64,000 nt of DNA from Flavobacteriaceae bacterium (GTDB taxonomy: Bacteria; Bacteroidota; Bacteroidia; Flavobacteriales; Flavobacteriaceae). Shown here piece by piece: positions 24,667 through 33,522 of this stretch. A program made the translations under genes and the position numbers. The DNA lies in the NCBI GenBank assembly GCA_030683815.1, contig JAUXPJ010000023.1, forward strand, positions 1 to 64,000. Reading direction: 5' to 3'. The notes under the pieces were generated by a model that was given only the letters and a program-made list of their open reading frames with translations, did not search any database and was not told the DNA's origin. Each line of letters opens with the position of its first letter. The first letter of the stretch is position 1.

Positions 24667-25095
24667 ATGAATTTATTGCTTAATGAAATTAAACAAAAAC
24701 TCCTCGAAAAAGGATTAAAAGTTACACCTCAAAGATTGGCTATTTTACAGGCACTTATGACTCATAAAAATCATCCGACAGCAGAAATGATTATTGAATA
24801 TATTCGGTATAATCACCCCAATATTGCTACAGGAACGGTTTATAAAATATTAGAGGTATTGGTAGAGAAGGAGTTAATCCGTAAAGTACAAACCGAAAAA
24901 GATATAATGCGGTATGATGCTATAATGGACAAACATCATCATTTATATTGTTCAGAATCGGAAAGAATAGAAGATTATGTTGATTCGGAATTGGATGAAT
25001 TGCTTGAAGCGTATTTCATCAAAAAAGGAATTCCAGATTTTAAAATTGAAGATATCCGATTACATCTCAACGGAAAGTTTTTGAATTTGGAATAA
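24667..25095 (+). CDS. perR: Fur-family regulator, PerR-like
   Basis: A 142-residue metal-dependent repressor. The winged helix is clear: GLKVTPQRLAILQALM (about 16-31), ATGTVYKILEVLVEKEL (about 54-70). The regulatory metal ligands fall in MDKHHHLYC (His90-92, Cys95), with Asp84 and His36 also candidates. It lacks both CxxC pairs that hold the structural zinc in most Fur and PerR proteins: after Cys95 comes SESERIEDY, and no Cys is found near the C-terminus. PerR rather than Fur is inferred from the dps gene 40 bp downstream, a usual peroxide-regulon partner. A Fur-box-like site in its promoter suggests autoregulation. The gene symbol is provisional. Confidence 0.8.
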   Translation: MNLLLNEIKQKLLEKGLKVTPQRLAILQALMTHKNHPTAEMIIEYIRYNHPNIATGTVYKILEVLVEKELIRKVQTEKDIMRYDAIMDKHHHLYCSESERIEDYVDSELDELLEAYFIKKGIPDFKIEDIRLHLNGKFLNLE

Positions 25096-25134
25096 TCAAA
25101 ATGGTAAAAAATTAAAAATCAAATAAACAATAAA

Positions 25135-25614
25135 ATGAATACACTAAACAGAATCGGATTGGATGCCGAAAAAAGCAACGAATTAGCCAGTTTGCTGAAT
25201 GATTTATTAGCCAATTATTCTACACTATATCAAAATGTACGTGGCTATCATTGGAATGTGAAAGGCGATAAATTCTTTGAATTTCATCTGAAATTTGAAG
25301 AGTTGTACAACAATCTTTTTATCAAAATTGATGAAGTTGCCGAACGAATTTTAACCTTAGGTTTTGCACCTAAACACAAATTTACCGATTATTTGAAAGA
25401 AACTGCCATTACCGAAAGCAACGAAGTTACCAACGGTTATAAGTCTGTCGAAGAAATTTTAGAGGCCTTTAAAATTTTATTGTCAAAACAACGTCATATT
25501 CTTAGTTTATCAGGAGAAATTGATGATGAAGGAACCAACGCGCAGATGAGTGATTATATCCGCGAACAAGAAAAATTGGTGTGGATGTATTCTGCTTTTT
25601 TAAATAAAGTGTAA
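25135..25614 (+). CDS. dps: Dps-family ferritin-like DNA/iron protection protein
   Basis: A 159-residue Dps protein, a 12-mer ferritin-like cage that oxidises iron with hydrogen peroxide and stores it, protecting DNA. The ferroxidase-centre signature is complete: His39 in RGYHWNVKG, His51 in FEFHLKFEELY, and Asp66 and Glu70 in IDEVAERILTLG. The short N-terminus has no Lys-rich tail of the kind used for direct DNA binding in E. coli Dps. It lies 40 bp after the perR-like gene and is likely co-transcribed, ending at the terminator at 25642. Confidence 0.93.
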   Translation: MNTLNRIGLDAEKSNELASLLNDLLANYSTLYQNVRGYHWNVKGDKFFEFHLKFEELYNNLFIKIDEVAERILTLGFAPKHKFTDYLKETAITESNEVTNGYKSVEEILEAFKILLSKQRHILSLSGEIDDEGTNAQMSDYIREQEKLVWMYSAFLNKV

Positions 25615-25641
25615 TATGCTCTGTTAAACAGAAACAAAAAG

Positions 25642-25673
25642 GTATTGTTAGTTAAAAGTTAACAGTACTTTTT
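25642..25673 (+). terminator. dps terminator
   Basis: GTATTGTTA (25642-25650), a 9-base loop, TAACAGTAC (25660-25668) and TTTTT. The stem has 9 bp with one G-T pair. Confidence 0.7.
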
Positions 25674-25689
25674 CTATTATCAGTTTTAG

Positions 25690-25710
25690 TTCCCGAGCGA
25701 AGTCGAGGGA
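25690..25710. repeat. Dispersed GC-rich repeat fragment
   Basis: TTCCCGAGCGAAGTCGAGGG, a short member of the GAGCGnAGTCGAG repeat family also seen at 35062 and, as an inverted pair, at 56594-56651. Confidence 0.5.
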
Positions 25711-25722
25711 CAGTTCTAAATT

Positions 25723-27726
25723 CTAAATTCTTTCTAAAACTTCCTCAATTGTAAATATTGGAGCACTGCAACTGTTGTTTTTACACAAATAAATGCTTGT
25801 TTTCCCCTCAATCAGTTTATCCTTTAAATAAGGAATATTTTCTTTAATTCCGCCGCAAATTAATATAGATGATGTTGATTTCCGTTGTATTTCAAGTGCC
25901 ATTGCTAATGATTTTGGTCCGATAACCGCTAAAGTTGGAGCGCCTGACACCATAAATCCGAGTAATGAAGCCCATTTGGCCGTATATGGACCGCTGTTTT
26001 TTAATTGAGGCATCATACGTTTCAATAATTTTTCACCAATTGAAATATATGGCTGATGATCAAATAATAAGCCCAATCGATATAAAACATTTGCCATAAC
26101 GGCATTTGATGAAGGTGTAACATTGTCAAAAACTTCATATTTTTTTACGTAAAGCGATTTTTCTAAGTTGGAAGTAAAAGCAAAAACTTCATCAGTTGAA
26201 TCGTAAAAATGAGTGATGCAATAATCAATTAAATTTTTGCTGATTTCAAGCCAATGTGTATTGAAGGTTACTTGATATAATTTTAAAAAAGCATCAGCCA
26301 AGAAAGCGTAATCCTCTAAAAATCCCGTTATAGATGCTTTACCGTCTTTAAAATTTCTATATAAACTAAAGTCATCTTTTAAAAGATTATTTCCCAAAAA
26401 ATAAGCATTTTTCAATGCGATTGCTAAATATTTCGGATTTTCCAAAGCGATAAAAGCATCTAAAAAACCTTGCAACATCAATGCATTCCACGCTGTTAGA
26501 ATTTTTGTATCGGTTGTAGGATGAATTCTCTTTTGACGATAATTAAATAATTCATCAGTAGCTTTTTGTAAAAGAATGTAAACTTCTTTAGTTGAAATAC
26601 CTGTTTTTTGAGCATAAGATGCCGGAGAATAAGTTGTAAACAGCGTATTTTTTCTGTGTTCCCAATTTCCTTCTTCGGTAAAATGATAATAGTCGATGAT
26701 GAATTTGGCAATATCCACATCAAAGTTTTTTTCAATTTCTTCTTGAGTGAAAATGTAAAAAGTGCCTTCTTCTCCTTCGCTATCAGCATTTAATGAAGCG
26801 TAAAATCCGCCATTTTTATCCATTAATAAATCTTCGACAAAATCCAATGTTTGTGAAATTACTTTTTTGTAAAGCAGATTTTTATCAACTAAATAAGCAT
26901 TTGAGTATAAGCTAATTAATTGACCGTTGTCATACAACATCTTTTCAAAATGAGGAACACGCCAATAAGAATCAACCGAATAACGCGCAAATCCGCCTCC
27001 AATTTGATCGTAAATTCCGCCATTTGCCATAGCAGTTAAAGAGTTGTTGACTGCTTTTAAAACTTCAGAATTGTTGGTTTGTTGGTAATATTCGAGTAAA
27101 AAATTCCACCCAACCGGAAGTGGAAATTTCGGAGCAGTTCCAAATCCGCCACGCAATAAATCAATTCTGCCTCTCCAAGCAGCAAACAGTTGTAAATACA
27201 ATTCTTTAAGTTCCGATTTTTCTTCCGTTTTTACCAAAGGCAGTAATTGTTGTTTTTGAATATTATTGGACAATTGCAAAGCTTCATCAACTAATTTAAG
27301 ATGTTCATTTTCATGCAGTTGATGAATTTGTTGCAGCAAAGATTTCCAATGTTGAGTAGGGTAGTAAGTTCCGGCATAAAAAGGTTGGCCGTTGGGTAAG
27401 GCAAAGGCATTGAGAGGCCATCCGCCGGTGCCTTTGATGGCTTGAACCGCTTCCATATAAACTTGGTCAATATCGGGTCTTTCTTCACGGTCTATCTTGA
27501 TGCAAATAAAATGTGCATTCATCACTTTGGCAGCTTCTTCATTCATAAAAGTTTCGCGCGCCATGACATGACACCAATGACAAGCGGCATATCCAATACT
27601 AATTAATAATGGCTTGTTTTTATCTTTCGCCTTTTGCAAGGTTTCTTCATTCCATTCATGCCAATGAACCGGATTATTGGCGTGTTGTTGCAGATACGGA
27701 CTCGAAGCGTTGAAAAGTTGATTCAT
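25723..27726 (-). CDS. Thioredoxin domain-containing protein (DUF255/YyaL)
   Basis: A 667-residue protein of the DUF255 family (bacterial YyaL, animal SPATA20). The N-terminal thioredoxin-like domain (about 1-160) begins with [18 protein letters not shown] and carries the redox motif CHWC (Cys49, Cys52) in AACHWCHVM. It continues with DREERPDID and [19 protein letters not shown]. The rest is an (alpha/alpha)6-barrel-like region resembling N-acylglucosamine epimerase or glycosidase folds ([31 protein letters not shown]). The exact reaction is unknown. No signal peptide, so cytoplasmic. It is 42 bp downstream of the secreted helical-barrel protein gene on the same strand. Confidence 0.9.
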   Translation of the reverse strand: MNQLFNASSPYLQQHANNPVHWHEWNEETLQKAKDKNKPLLISIGYAACHWCHVMARETFMNEEAAKVMNAHFICIKIDREERPDIDQVYMEAVQAIKGTGGWPLNAFALPNGQPFYAGTYYPTQHWKSLLQQIHQLHENEHLKLVDEALQLSNNIQKQQLLPLVKTEEKSELKELYLQLFAAWRGRIDLLRGGFGTAPKFPLPVGWNFLLEYYQQTNNSEVLKAVNNSLTAMANGGIYDQIGGGFARYSVDSYWRVPHFEKMLYDNGQLISLYSNAYLVDKNLLYKKVISQTLDFVEDLLMDKNGGFYASLNADSEGEEGTFYIFTQEEIEKNFDVDIAKFIIDYYHFTEEGNWEHRKNTLFTTYSPASYAQKTGISTKEVYILLQKATDELFNYRQKRIHPTTDTKILTAWNALMLQGFLDAFIALENPKYLAIALKNAYFLGNNLLKDDFSLYRNFKDGKASITGFLEDYAFLADAFLKLYQVTFNTHWLEISKNLIDYCITHFYDSTDEVFAFTSNLEKSLYVKKYEVFDNVTPSSNAVMANVLYRLGLLFDHQPYISIGEKLLKRMMPQLKNSGPYTAKWASLLGFMVSGAPTLAVIGPKSLAMALEIQRKSTSSILICGGIKENIPYLKDKLIEGKTSIYLCKNNSCSAPIFTIEEVLERI

Positions 27727-27768
27727 ACAAATGATTTTATCAAAAGATAGGTAATTTTTTTGAAAGCG

Positions 27769-28905
27769 TTATTTTAACCAAAATTTTTGGTTGTTGGGAA
27801 TCTCTTTTTTGAAATCGATTTCAAATGGATTATATTTTAAAGCACCGAATAAATACCAAACCGAACTGGAAATACTTGGCTCCGCATCGGCATTTTTCCA
27901 AATGATTTCTCCTCCAAAGTTAGTAGCGTTGTTGGATACATAGGGCAATCCTTTTAAATCCGGATTTGATGGACTTGCAATGATTGTTTTAGTCATCTCA
28001 TTCAGATAAAATTGAGCTGTTTTATTGTTTTTTGAAAATTGATAAGCAACTACCATTTGTCCGGTACCTTCTAACCAAACACAATCATTATCAGCATCGA
28101 AACAATAACCGGTCATCGGTTTTTTTGTGTTGGATATTGTTTGTGTAGTTAAAAATTTTTTGGCTTTTATAAGTGAAGATTTTGAGAAATCTTCAAGAAT
28201 ACAATAGCTCCATGAATGCAAATCTAAGGCGATTGAATATTTGTAACTTTCTTCGGTAGTCGTTAAAAATTGTGCTGCCGAATTCCATCGATTGTCTTTC
28301 AAAAATCGCAATATATTTTGATGAAAATCGTCAAAACCGCGAACCGCATGAAAGGCATCCAGCATCCCTTCTGTATTTTTGTGAATGTGCTGACCGTTGG
28401 CTTCATATCCGCCCCATAATCCGCCATCTTTATCTTGTAAAGAGCGCAACCAATTTTCAATAACATTTGCCAAATGTCGGTATTTCTGAGTTTTAGTTTG
28501 ATGATGGTAAGTATTGATGGCGATGAGTAACCAAGCATTATCACCCATCCAAGTTCGATGATTGGGTTCTCCATTGAGATTTCTCATCTGTGAAAATCCT
28601 CCTTTATTTTTAGAAAACTCTTTTTTGAGCTGTTTTTCGAAGTAATCAAAAATGGCTTCGGCTCTTTTAAAATCTGACTGAGAAGTAAATAATATAGCTG
28701 CCAAAGCATTGTTATATAAAGATGAATTAGTACTGTTATCGGTATTTTTAATAAGTCCGTTTGGTAATTGTTGATGTGAAATCCATTGGTAAATGGATTG
28801 CTCGGTTAGATTTAGTTTTTGAACTTGTTTCAACTCAATATTTACATTTTGAGCACTTACTTGAATTGAAAGCAGCAAGATAAATTGGCTGATAAAATGT
28901 TTCAT
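27769..28905 (-). CDS. Exported alpha/alpha-barrel-like protein
   Basis: A 378-residue protein with a Sec signal peptide (cleavage after about residue 18, QVSAQ). The body is helical with repeated aromatic and Gly motifs typical of (alpha/alpha)-toroid proteins such as terpene-cyclase-like or glycosidase-like folds: MGDNAWLLIAINTYHH (about 120-135), LQDKDGGLWGGYEANG (about 155-170), GTGQMVVAYQFSK. No catalytic set could be assigned. The fold resembles the C-terminal part of the DUF255 protein encoded 42 bp downstream, so the pair may act on related sugar substrates on opposite sides of the membrane. That is inference. Confidence 0.6.
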   Translation of the reverse strand: MKHFISQFILLLSIQVSAQNVNIELKQVQKLNLTEQSIYQWISHQQLPNGLIKNTDNSTNSSLYNNALAAILFTSQSDFKRAEAIFDYFEKQLKKEFSKNKGGFSQMRNLNGEPNHRTWMGDNAWLLIAINTYHHQTKTQKYRHLANVIENWLRSLQDKDGGLWGGYEANGQHIHKNTEGMLDAFHAVRGFDDFHQNILRFLKDNRWNSAAQFLTTTEESYKYSIALDLHSWSYCILEDFSKSSLIKAKKFLTTQTISNTKKPMTGYCFDADNDCVWLEGTGQMVVAYQFSKNNKTAQFYLNEMTKTIIASPSNPDLKGLPYVSNNATNFGGEIIWKNADAEPSISSSVWYLFGALKYNPFEIDFKKEIPNNQKFWLK

Positions 28906-28969
28906 TAATGAGTAAGTTGGTTTAATCTTTTATTTCTATTTTCCTAAATCGATTTTTACCAATTATAAA

Positions 28970-29437
28970 TCATCTCCAATTACTGGATTGTTTGGCTGAT
29001 AATTGATTAATTTTTACTTTTAGAATCACGACAAATTCTACTTGCTTTTTTTCAAAATTTTGCGTTCCGGTAGCTCCATGTTGTTTCATGATAATTTCCA
29101 GCGCTTCTTTTTTCAATTCAGAATCATGGATAAATTCTACAGTTCCGTACCCTATAATTGAACGATATTTTTCTGACCATTTACAAGGAATTTCATGCTT
29201 TATGGTGGCAGCCGTCGATTCAATTTCAAAACAAACCTGATTATTTTCTTTCAGGATTTCTATTTTTTTACCTTCCGGTGCAGAATGAATATAAATAAAT
29301 CCATCGTTAAAACCATAATTTAAAGGAATTATATAGGGTTTTCCGTTATCAACCATTGCGATTCTGCAAATTGTAGCGGTTTTTAATATTTCTTCAATGA
29401 TATTTGGATCATTAATTTCTTGATTTAGTTTTCGCAT
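28970..29437 (-). CDS. Pyridoxamine 5'-phosphate oxidase-like flavin protein
   Basis: A 155-residue FMN-binding split-barrel protein of the pyridoxamine-5'-phosphate-oxidase-like superfamily (Nim-like group). Marks are ICRIAMVDNGKPYIIPLNYG (about 24-43), IYIHSAPEGKKIEIL (about 48-62), CFEIES, and WSEKYRSIIGYGTVEFI (about 87-103). Such proteins reduce small electrophiles or bind flavin; NimA-like members reduce nitroimidazoles, but that activity cannot be assumed here. It is single-domain and cytoplasmic. It lies alone on the minus strand, with 150 bp of gene-free sequence upstream. Confidence 0.85.
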   Translation of the reverse strand: MRKLNQEINDPNIIEEILKTATICRIAMVDNGKPYIIPLNYGFNDGFIYIHSAPEGKKIEILKENNQVCFEIESTAATIKHEIPCKWSEKYRSIIGYGTVEFIHDSELKKEALEIIMKQHGATGTQNFEKKQVEFVVILKVKINQLSAKQSSNWR

Positions 29438-29595
29438 AGGTTTGACAAGAATTAATATTAGAAAATTATTTTAGGGTAAAGTTAATCAGTTTATTTTACA
29501 GTATTTATTGATGCCTTACTTATTGTTAAATGATTTACAGTTCCGAATAAGATCAGCAAAAAGACTGTGATGAGTTGTCAATTTTCAATGCTGAT

Positions 29596-30519
29596 TTAAT
29601 TGGATTCATTTAAAAAAGCATCAATAATTTTTGAATAATTTTGAGCATCGGTAACATAGGGAAAATGTCCTTCATTGTGAAAAGTGTAAATTTTAGCATT
29701 CGGGTATAATTTTTTAATTTCTTCACGTAAAATCGGCGGAACAAGAGGGTCATTATCCGATTCAATAATGAGTTTTGGGATAGTATTTATCTTTAAATTG
29801 GAAGGTGAAACATAAAATGAATCGACAACCACATCAAATCGGCCGACAAGTTGTTTTTTGCTAAAAGGCAAATTCAACAACATGGCTTCCAGTAATTTAC
29901 TATTTTTTGAGGTGGGTAAAATAACATTTTTCAGTTGTTTTTCACTGAGTTTAAAAAGGATAATTTCAGGTAAAAAGGGTAAGAATTTTCGTTTTCCGGC
30001 ATTTTCTTTTTTTAATAGTGAATTTGGCGGAAATGTATTGCTTAAAACCACTTTTTCAATACGTTCAGGAACTGAATACACCATATATTGGGCAATATAA
30101 CCACCCATAGATGTCCCGACAAGATGAAACCGATTCACCCCTTCTTTTTCGAGTATTTTTAAAATTCCTTTTTTAGATTTTTCTAAAGAATTAACACTCA
30201 CAGGTAAAGTAAAACTGATTACTGTATAATCATTTTTAAAATAGCTGAGTTGATTCCACCACAAATCATAGGTACCTCCCATACCGTGTATAAATAAAAT
30301 GGTCTTTTTACCTTTTCCATCCATAAAATAATTCCAAGTAACTCCATCAACTTCAATGGTTTTTAAGGGAGTATTTCTTATGATTCTCAAAGATGATGAA
30401 TAAGAGTCGTTTTTGGTGTATTGTTGAAAGAAATCAGTTTGAGAAGCAGGAATAAGATAAAGAATAATGACTGCTATGAGGAGCATGAGGAGTCCGAAAA
30501 TCATACGCTTTTTTTTCAT
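29596..30519 (-). CDS. Membrane-anchored alpha/beta hydrolase
   Basis: A 307-residue alpha/beta-hydrolase-fold enzyme with an N-terminal transmembrane anchor (residues about 6-24). Family motifs: oxyanion-hole ILFIHGMGGTYDLWW (about 74-88), nucleophile elbow GTSMGG with Ser137, acid region IIESDNDPLVPP (about 249-260), and the catalytic His in NEGHFPYV (about 282-289). Probably an esterase or lipase facing the periplasm; no substrate is indicated. Neighbours on the same strand are 158 bp or more away, so it looks monocistronic. Confidence 0.85.
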   Translation of the reverse strand: MKKKRMIFGLLMLLIAVIILYLIPASQTDFFQQYTKNDSYSSSLRIIRNTPLKTIEVDGVTWNYFMDGKGKKTILFIHGMGGTYDLWWNQLSYFKNDYTVISFTLPVSVNSLEKSKKGILKILEKEGVNRFHLVGTSMGGYIAQYMVYSVPERIEKVVLSNTFPPNSLLKKENAGKRKFLPFLPEIILFKLSEKQLKNVILPTSKNSKLLEAMLLNLPFSKKQLVGRFDVVVDSFYVSPSNLKINTIPKLIIESDNDPLVPPILREEIKKLYPNAKIYTFHNEGHFPYVTDAQNYSKIIDAFLNESN

Positions 30520-30691
30520 TTTTTATCAATCAGTTGCAGCTAACCTAAGTAAAGGTATTGAGAACCCATTAAATTTCAATGGATAGCACTGCTAAAATAA
30601 AAATAATACCATTATTTAATATGAATTAGTCCAATATTATTTGGTATAAAACGGAGATTATTAGATTTTTATAGTTGACATTAATAATTTA

Positions 30692-31486
30692 TTATTCATA
30701 GCCAAAAGTAAGCGAACCCCAATAACTTTGCCAATCAACAGTTTGTTCTTTGGATGGAATCATAGTTACGACACTAATCATCCATTTTCCTGAAGGATTA
30801 ATTTGAAATCTCACATTACCCTCTGTATCTGTCCATTGTTTTTTTACAGATACTTCATTGTTATTTTTGTGCCAAACACTTACCAGTGCTTCATTTAACG
30901 GATTTCCACTAAAAAGTACTTTAAATTCGATAAAAGTTAATTTATCGATTGCATAGGGGTTGGTTGAGGGGATTATTTCTAAAGGCATTCCGGTAATTGT
31001 GCGGTAAGTTTCATCGTATTTATTACCAACATTCAGTAAGGTTTTGACGTTTCTTGCATAATTTTCAGTGGTTTTCTTTTCCAAAAGTCCCATTTGGTTT
31101 CTGTGCCTTAAAACGTTCAGTAATCCATCTTCAATAAGGTAGGAATTAAATTCTTTGCTTTCTAACGTTATAAAAGCGCTATTGGTCTCTAATACAATTA
31201 ATTTTGTTCCGGGAGTCTCAAATGCCATAGTAAGATTGTCTCCTTTTCCTTTTTTGGCTTTATTAGTTAAATCAATTTTTCCTGAATTTTCAAATACCTT
31301 AAAATTGATAATTCTAGAATCGGAATACTCCCAAAGTTCTCCATGATATTCTTCACCAACTCGGATATCTAACAAAAAGGATTCTCCGGTTTGTAAATTA
31401 AACTTGTTGGGTTGTAGCCAGAATTCATGTGATTGAAGTAAAAAACTTAGCATAAAAATTACTGAGATTAACAAGATTTTTTTCAT
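30692..31486 (-). CDS. DUF4198 family exported protein
   Basis: A 264-residue exported protein of the DUF4198 type, related to periplasmic proteins of nickel/cobalt uptake loci. After the signal peptide the hallmark HEFWLQPNKF follows directly at about residue 20. The C-terminal half (about 185-255) is an Ig-like domain with the typical GNPLNEALVSVWHKN and TDTEGNVRFQINPSGKWMIS blocks. DUF4198 proteins are associated with metal handling in other bacteria, but no metal gene adjoins this one. The cytochrome c gene lies 226 bp upstream with its own terminator, so they are separate units. Confidence 0.75.
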   Translation of the reverse strand: MKKILLISVIFMLSFLLQSHEFWLQPNKFNLQTGESFLLDIRVGEEYHGELWEYSDSRIINFKVFENSGKIDLTNKAKKGKGDNLTMAFETPGTKLIVLETNSAFITLESKEFNSYLIEDGLLNVLRHRNQMGLLEKKTTENYARNVKTLLNVGNKYDETYRTITGMPLEIIPSTNPYAIDKLTFIEFKVLFSGNPLNEALVSVWHKNNNEVSVKKQWTDTEGNVRFQINPSGKWMISVVTMIPSKEQTVDWQSYWGSLTFGYE

Positions 31487-31674
31487 AAGATCTGTTTTTA
31501 TTCTTTAAAGATATAAATTTTAATAATGCGCTGAACTTAAAATGCTGATTGTAAAATTTAAATTAAGTCCAACCCTACAAAGGTTTCGCAAACCACAGTC
31601 AAGTCGATGAAATAGATACATTGTTATGGTAAGTACATACTGTTATTCAAATAGATTATTGCATGACAAAAAAA

Positions 31675-31693
31675 CAGCCAATAGAATTGGCTG
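31675..31693 (-). terminator. Terminator of cytochrome gene
   Basis: CAGCCAAT, loop AGA, ATTGGCTG, with a run of A on the left that becomes a U-tail on the minus strand. It lies 19 bases after the cytochrome stop. Confidence 0.85.
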
Positions 31694-31711
31694 CTTTCTT
31701 GTTTAATTAAA

Positions 31712-32563
31712 TTAATCAGGGAATGCGACCGGATCAGCATTAGCTTTATAAAGATCTTTCATTTGGGTAAGCGTAATATTAAATTTTCCTGCCATAGAAG
31801 AACCTAGCTGCCCGTATTTAACTTTATGCTGTACTTCGTGACTTTTAGTACGAACAAATTTACCTAATGTCAAGCCTTCCAGAATTAATTTTTTACCATC
31901 AGCGCCGTGACATCCTGAACAATTTGTAGTATAATAAGTATTTCCATTTGTAGCATTTCCGTCTTTACCAACATTTGAAATAGTCATTGAGCCTGTTGGA
32001 TATGTTCCGGAATAAGTAGCGTCATATAACTGGGTAACATCAAACATTCCCTCTTTCATAAATTTTACAATATCCCAAATTTGAGCATCTGTCAGAAGTT
32101 GATTAAGATTTGGCATTTTGTCACCTTCTGTATTATTTGTTGTTGGGTTATAAGTGGATAAATCATATGAAATATATCTTCTTCCAGTAGTTTTTTTCAA
32201 GGCTTCAAATAATTCCTTTGCAGTTTTCGTTTTGGCCAATAAATAAAAGTTTATTGAGGAAATATTTGGACGCGTAGTTTTAGGAGCTCTGTTAATATAG
32301 GCTCCTTTGGTTCCTAATCCATCCCAACCATGACATTGCTTGCAACGGAAAAAGTCACTTGATGTACTTAACTTGGTTAGATTTGGATTATTTTGATCAA
32401 AATTAGATTCTGAACTCCAAAACTTGTCATACATAATGCCCCCGTTTGAAATACTTGCATTGTTGTAGGCTTCAACCAAGGGATCAATAGGATCATCACT
32501 CGTACAACTTGTGAAAATTGAGACAAAAATTAATCCGGTCAAAAGTAAATTCTTTGTTTTCAT
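31712..32563 (-). CDS. Di-heme c-type cytochrome lipoprotein
   Basis: A 283-residue lipoprotein (lipobox FTSC, Cys20) with two heme-c motifs, CKQCH (Cys74, Cys77, His78) and CSGCH (Cys215, Cys218, His219), separated by about 140 residues. This suggests two cytochrome-c domains. The sequences after each motif (GWDGLGTKGAY; GADGKKL) and the distal MPNLNQLLTDAQIWDIVKFM block fit class I cytochromes, in which a distal Met completes the iron ligation. It would sit in the periplasmic leaflet and carry electrons; its partner oxidase or reductase is not in the window. It appears monocistronic. Confidence 0.88.
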   Translation of the reverse strand: MKTKNLLLTGLIFVSIFTSCTSDDPIDPLVEAYNNASISNGGIMYDKFWSSESNFDQNNPNLTKLSTSSDFFRCKQCHGWDGLGTKGAYINRAPKTTRPNISSINFYLLAKTKTAKELFEALKKTTGRRYISYDLSTYNPTTNNTEGDKMPNLNQLLTDAQIWDIVKFMKEGMFDVTQLYDATYSGTYPTGSMTISNVGKDGNATNGNTYYTTNCSGCHGADGKKLILEGLTLGKFVRTKSHEVQHKVKYGQLGSSMAGKFNITLTQMKDLYKANADPVAFPD

Positions 32564-32749
32564 AATAACACACTTTTTTATTTATAAATAGTTTTTTGTG
32601 ATAATTTGACTATAAAGGTATGTAACAATAGTTACATAAAGTATGATTTATATCATGAATATCAATTTTCGTATATTCGTTTGGGATTGGAACGATTTAC
32701 TAAAGTTAACTCAAGCTAAAATGCTTGGCAGATTTCATAAATCGATGTT

Positions 32750-32956
32750 TTACTTGGATGTCTTGACAAAACAGGATCCACTACTTTTATCTGAATAATT
32801 TACTATTGAGCCGATATTTCTTAAATCTGTAATTACGGAATCAAGATACTTTGACAAAATTGGTTGAAGTTCCGAGATTCCTTCTTGTAAAATTCCGGAT
32901 GAAGATTCACTTTCGGCAATTTCTAACGTGGCTCTTAACCCATTTCTGATTTTCAA
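32750..32956 (-). CDS. Doubtful short ORF, possibly a gene remnant
   Basis: 68 residues from a TTG codon, extendable only eight codons upstream before a stop, with no ATG. Composition looks protein-like (helical: SGILQEGISELQPILSKY; then GSIVNYSDKSSGSCFVKTS), unlike random AT-rich sequence. Nearby frames upstream also open briefly (an ATG at 33013, then a stop). This pattern suits the 3' end of a decayed gene. I do not recognise the family. Confidence 0.25.
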   Translation of the reverse strand: MKIRNGLRATLEIAESESSSGILQEGISELQPILSKYLDSVITDLRNIGSIVNYSDKSSGSCFVKTSK

Positions 32957-33103
32957 TCTGCCTTGATAATTAGCATTTTAACCTAAGCAGTCTCTTTAAT
33001 ATTTTCCATAGGATATTCTTTAATTTTAGCAGTTTATTTCAAAATATACTATTATTTGTCCGATGCGTGTAATAAGTTTATGGGTGTTTTTTTGCTAAAA
33101 ATG

Positions 33104-33135
33104 TTGAAAAAGTATGGGTTTAAATTTTATATTTG
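33104..33135 (+). promoter_or_regulatory. tRNA-Pro promoter
   Basis: TATATTTG at 33128-33135 matches TAnnTTTG, with TTG at 33104-33106 (21-base spacer). The -7 box ends 10 bases before the tRNA. Confidence 0.55.
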
Positions 33136-33145
33136 CACCACTATT

Positions 33146-33219
33146 CGGGGTGTGGCGCAGATGGCTAGCGTACTTGCATGGGGTGCAAGAGGTCGGAAGT
33201 TCGAGTCTTCTCACCCCGA
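33146..33219 (+). tRNA. tRNA-Pro (anticodon GGG)
   Basis: A complete cloverleaf: acceptor CGGGGTG with CACCCCG and discriminator A, D stem GCGC with GCGT, anticodon stem CTTGC with GCAAG around the loop ATGGGGT (anticodon GGG, reads CCC and CCU), and T stem GGAAG with CTTCT around TTCGAGT. The 3' CCA is not encoded and must be added by the CCA enzyme. Confidence 0.96.
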
Positions 33220-33522
33220 CTTTTAAAAGGATTTTAAATATCGTTTAGAATCCTTTTTTTGATAATACTGATAGGCCAAATTTTAAATGCCACCCATAAA
33301 CATTTAAAAGACAATTTATTGATATCAATTCTAAATTAACTGCAACTATTTTGCTTGTAAAAATTTAATGCTATATTCGTATTCTCTCAAAATTATAATG
33401 AATAATTGCTGTAACTTTCTTTGATAATTTGAAAGATTGATTTTTTTGATGCTTTTTTAAGAAGTTTAAAGAAATTTTATAAAAAGCTAGAGCCAATTTA
33501 TCTGTAATGATTAAATAAAAAA
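33220..33522. other. Intergenic region: tRNA terminator, creD promoter
   Basis: 303 bases. A terminator occupies 33225-33260. The rest is AT-rich and should hold the creD promoter, but no clear TTG/TAnnTTTG pair was found. No ORF of interest. Confidence 0.5.
33225..33260 (+). terminator. tRNA-Pro terminator
   Basis: AAAAGGATT (33225-33233) pairs with AATCCTTTT (33249-33257) around a 15-base loop and leads into a T-run, six bases after the tRNA. Confidence 0.75.

Larger units (their letters stand above)
32564..33145. other. Mostly empty intergenic region
   Basis: 582 bases between the cytochrome gene and tRNA-Pro. It holds only a doubtful minus-strand ORF (32750-32956) and the tRNA promoter. 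The left end must contain the cytochrome promoter; I could not locate it. Confidence 0.5.
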
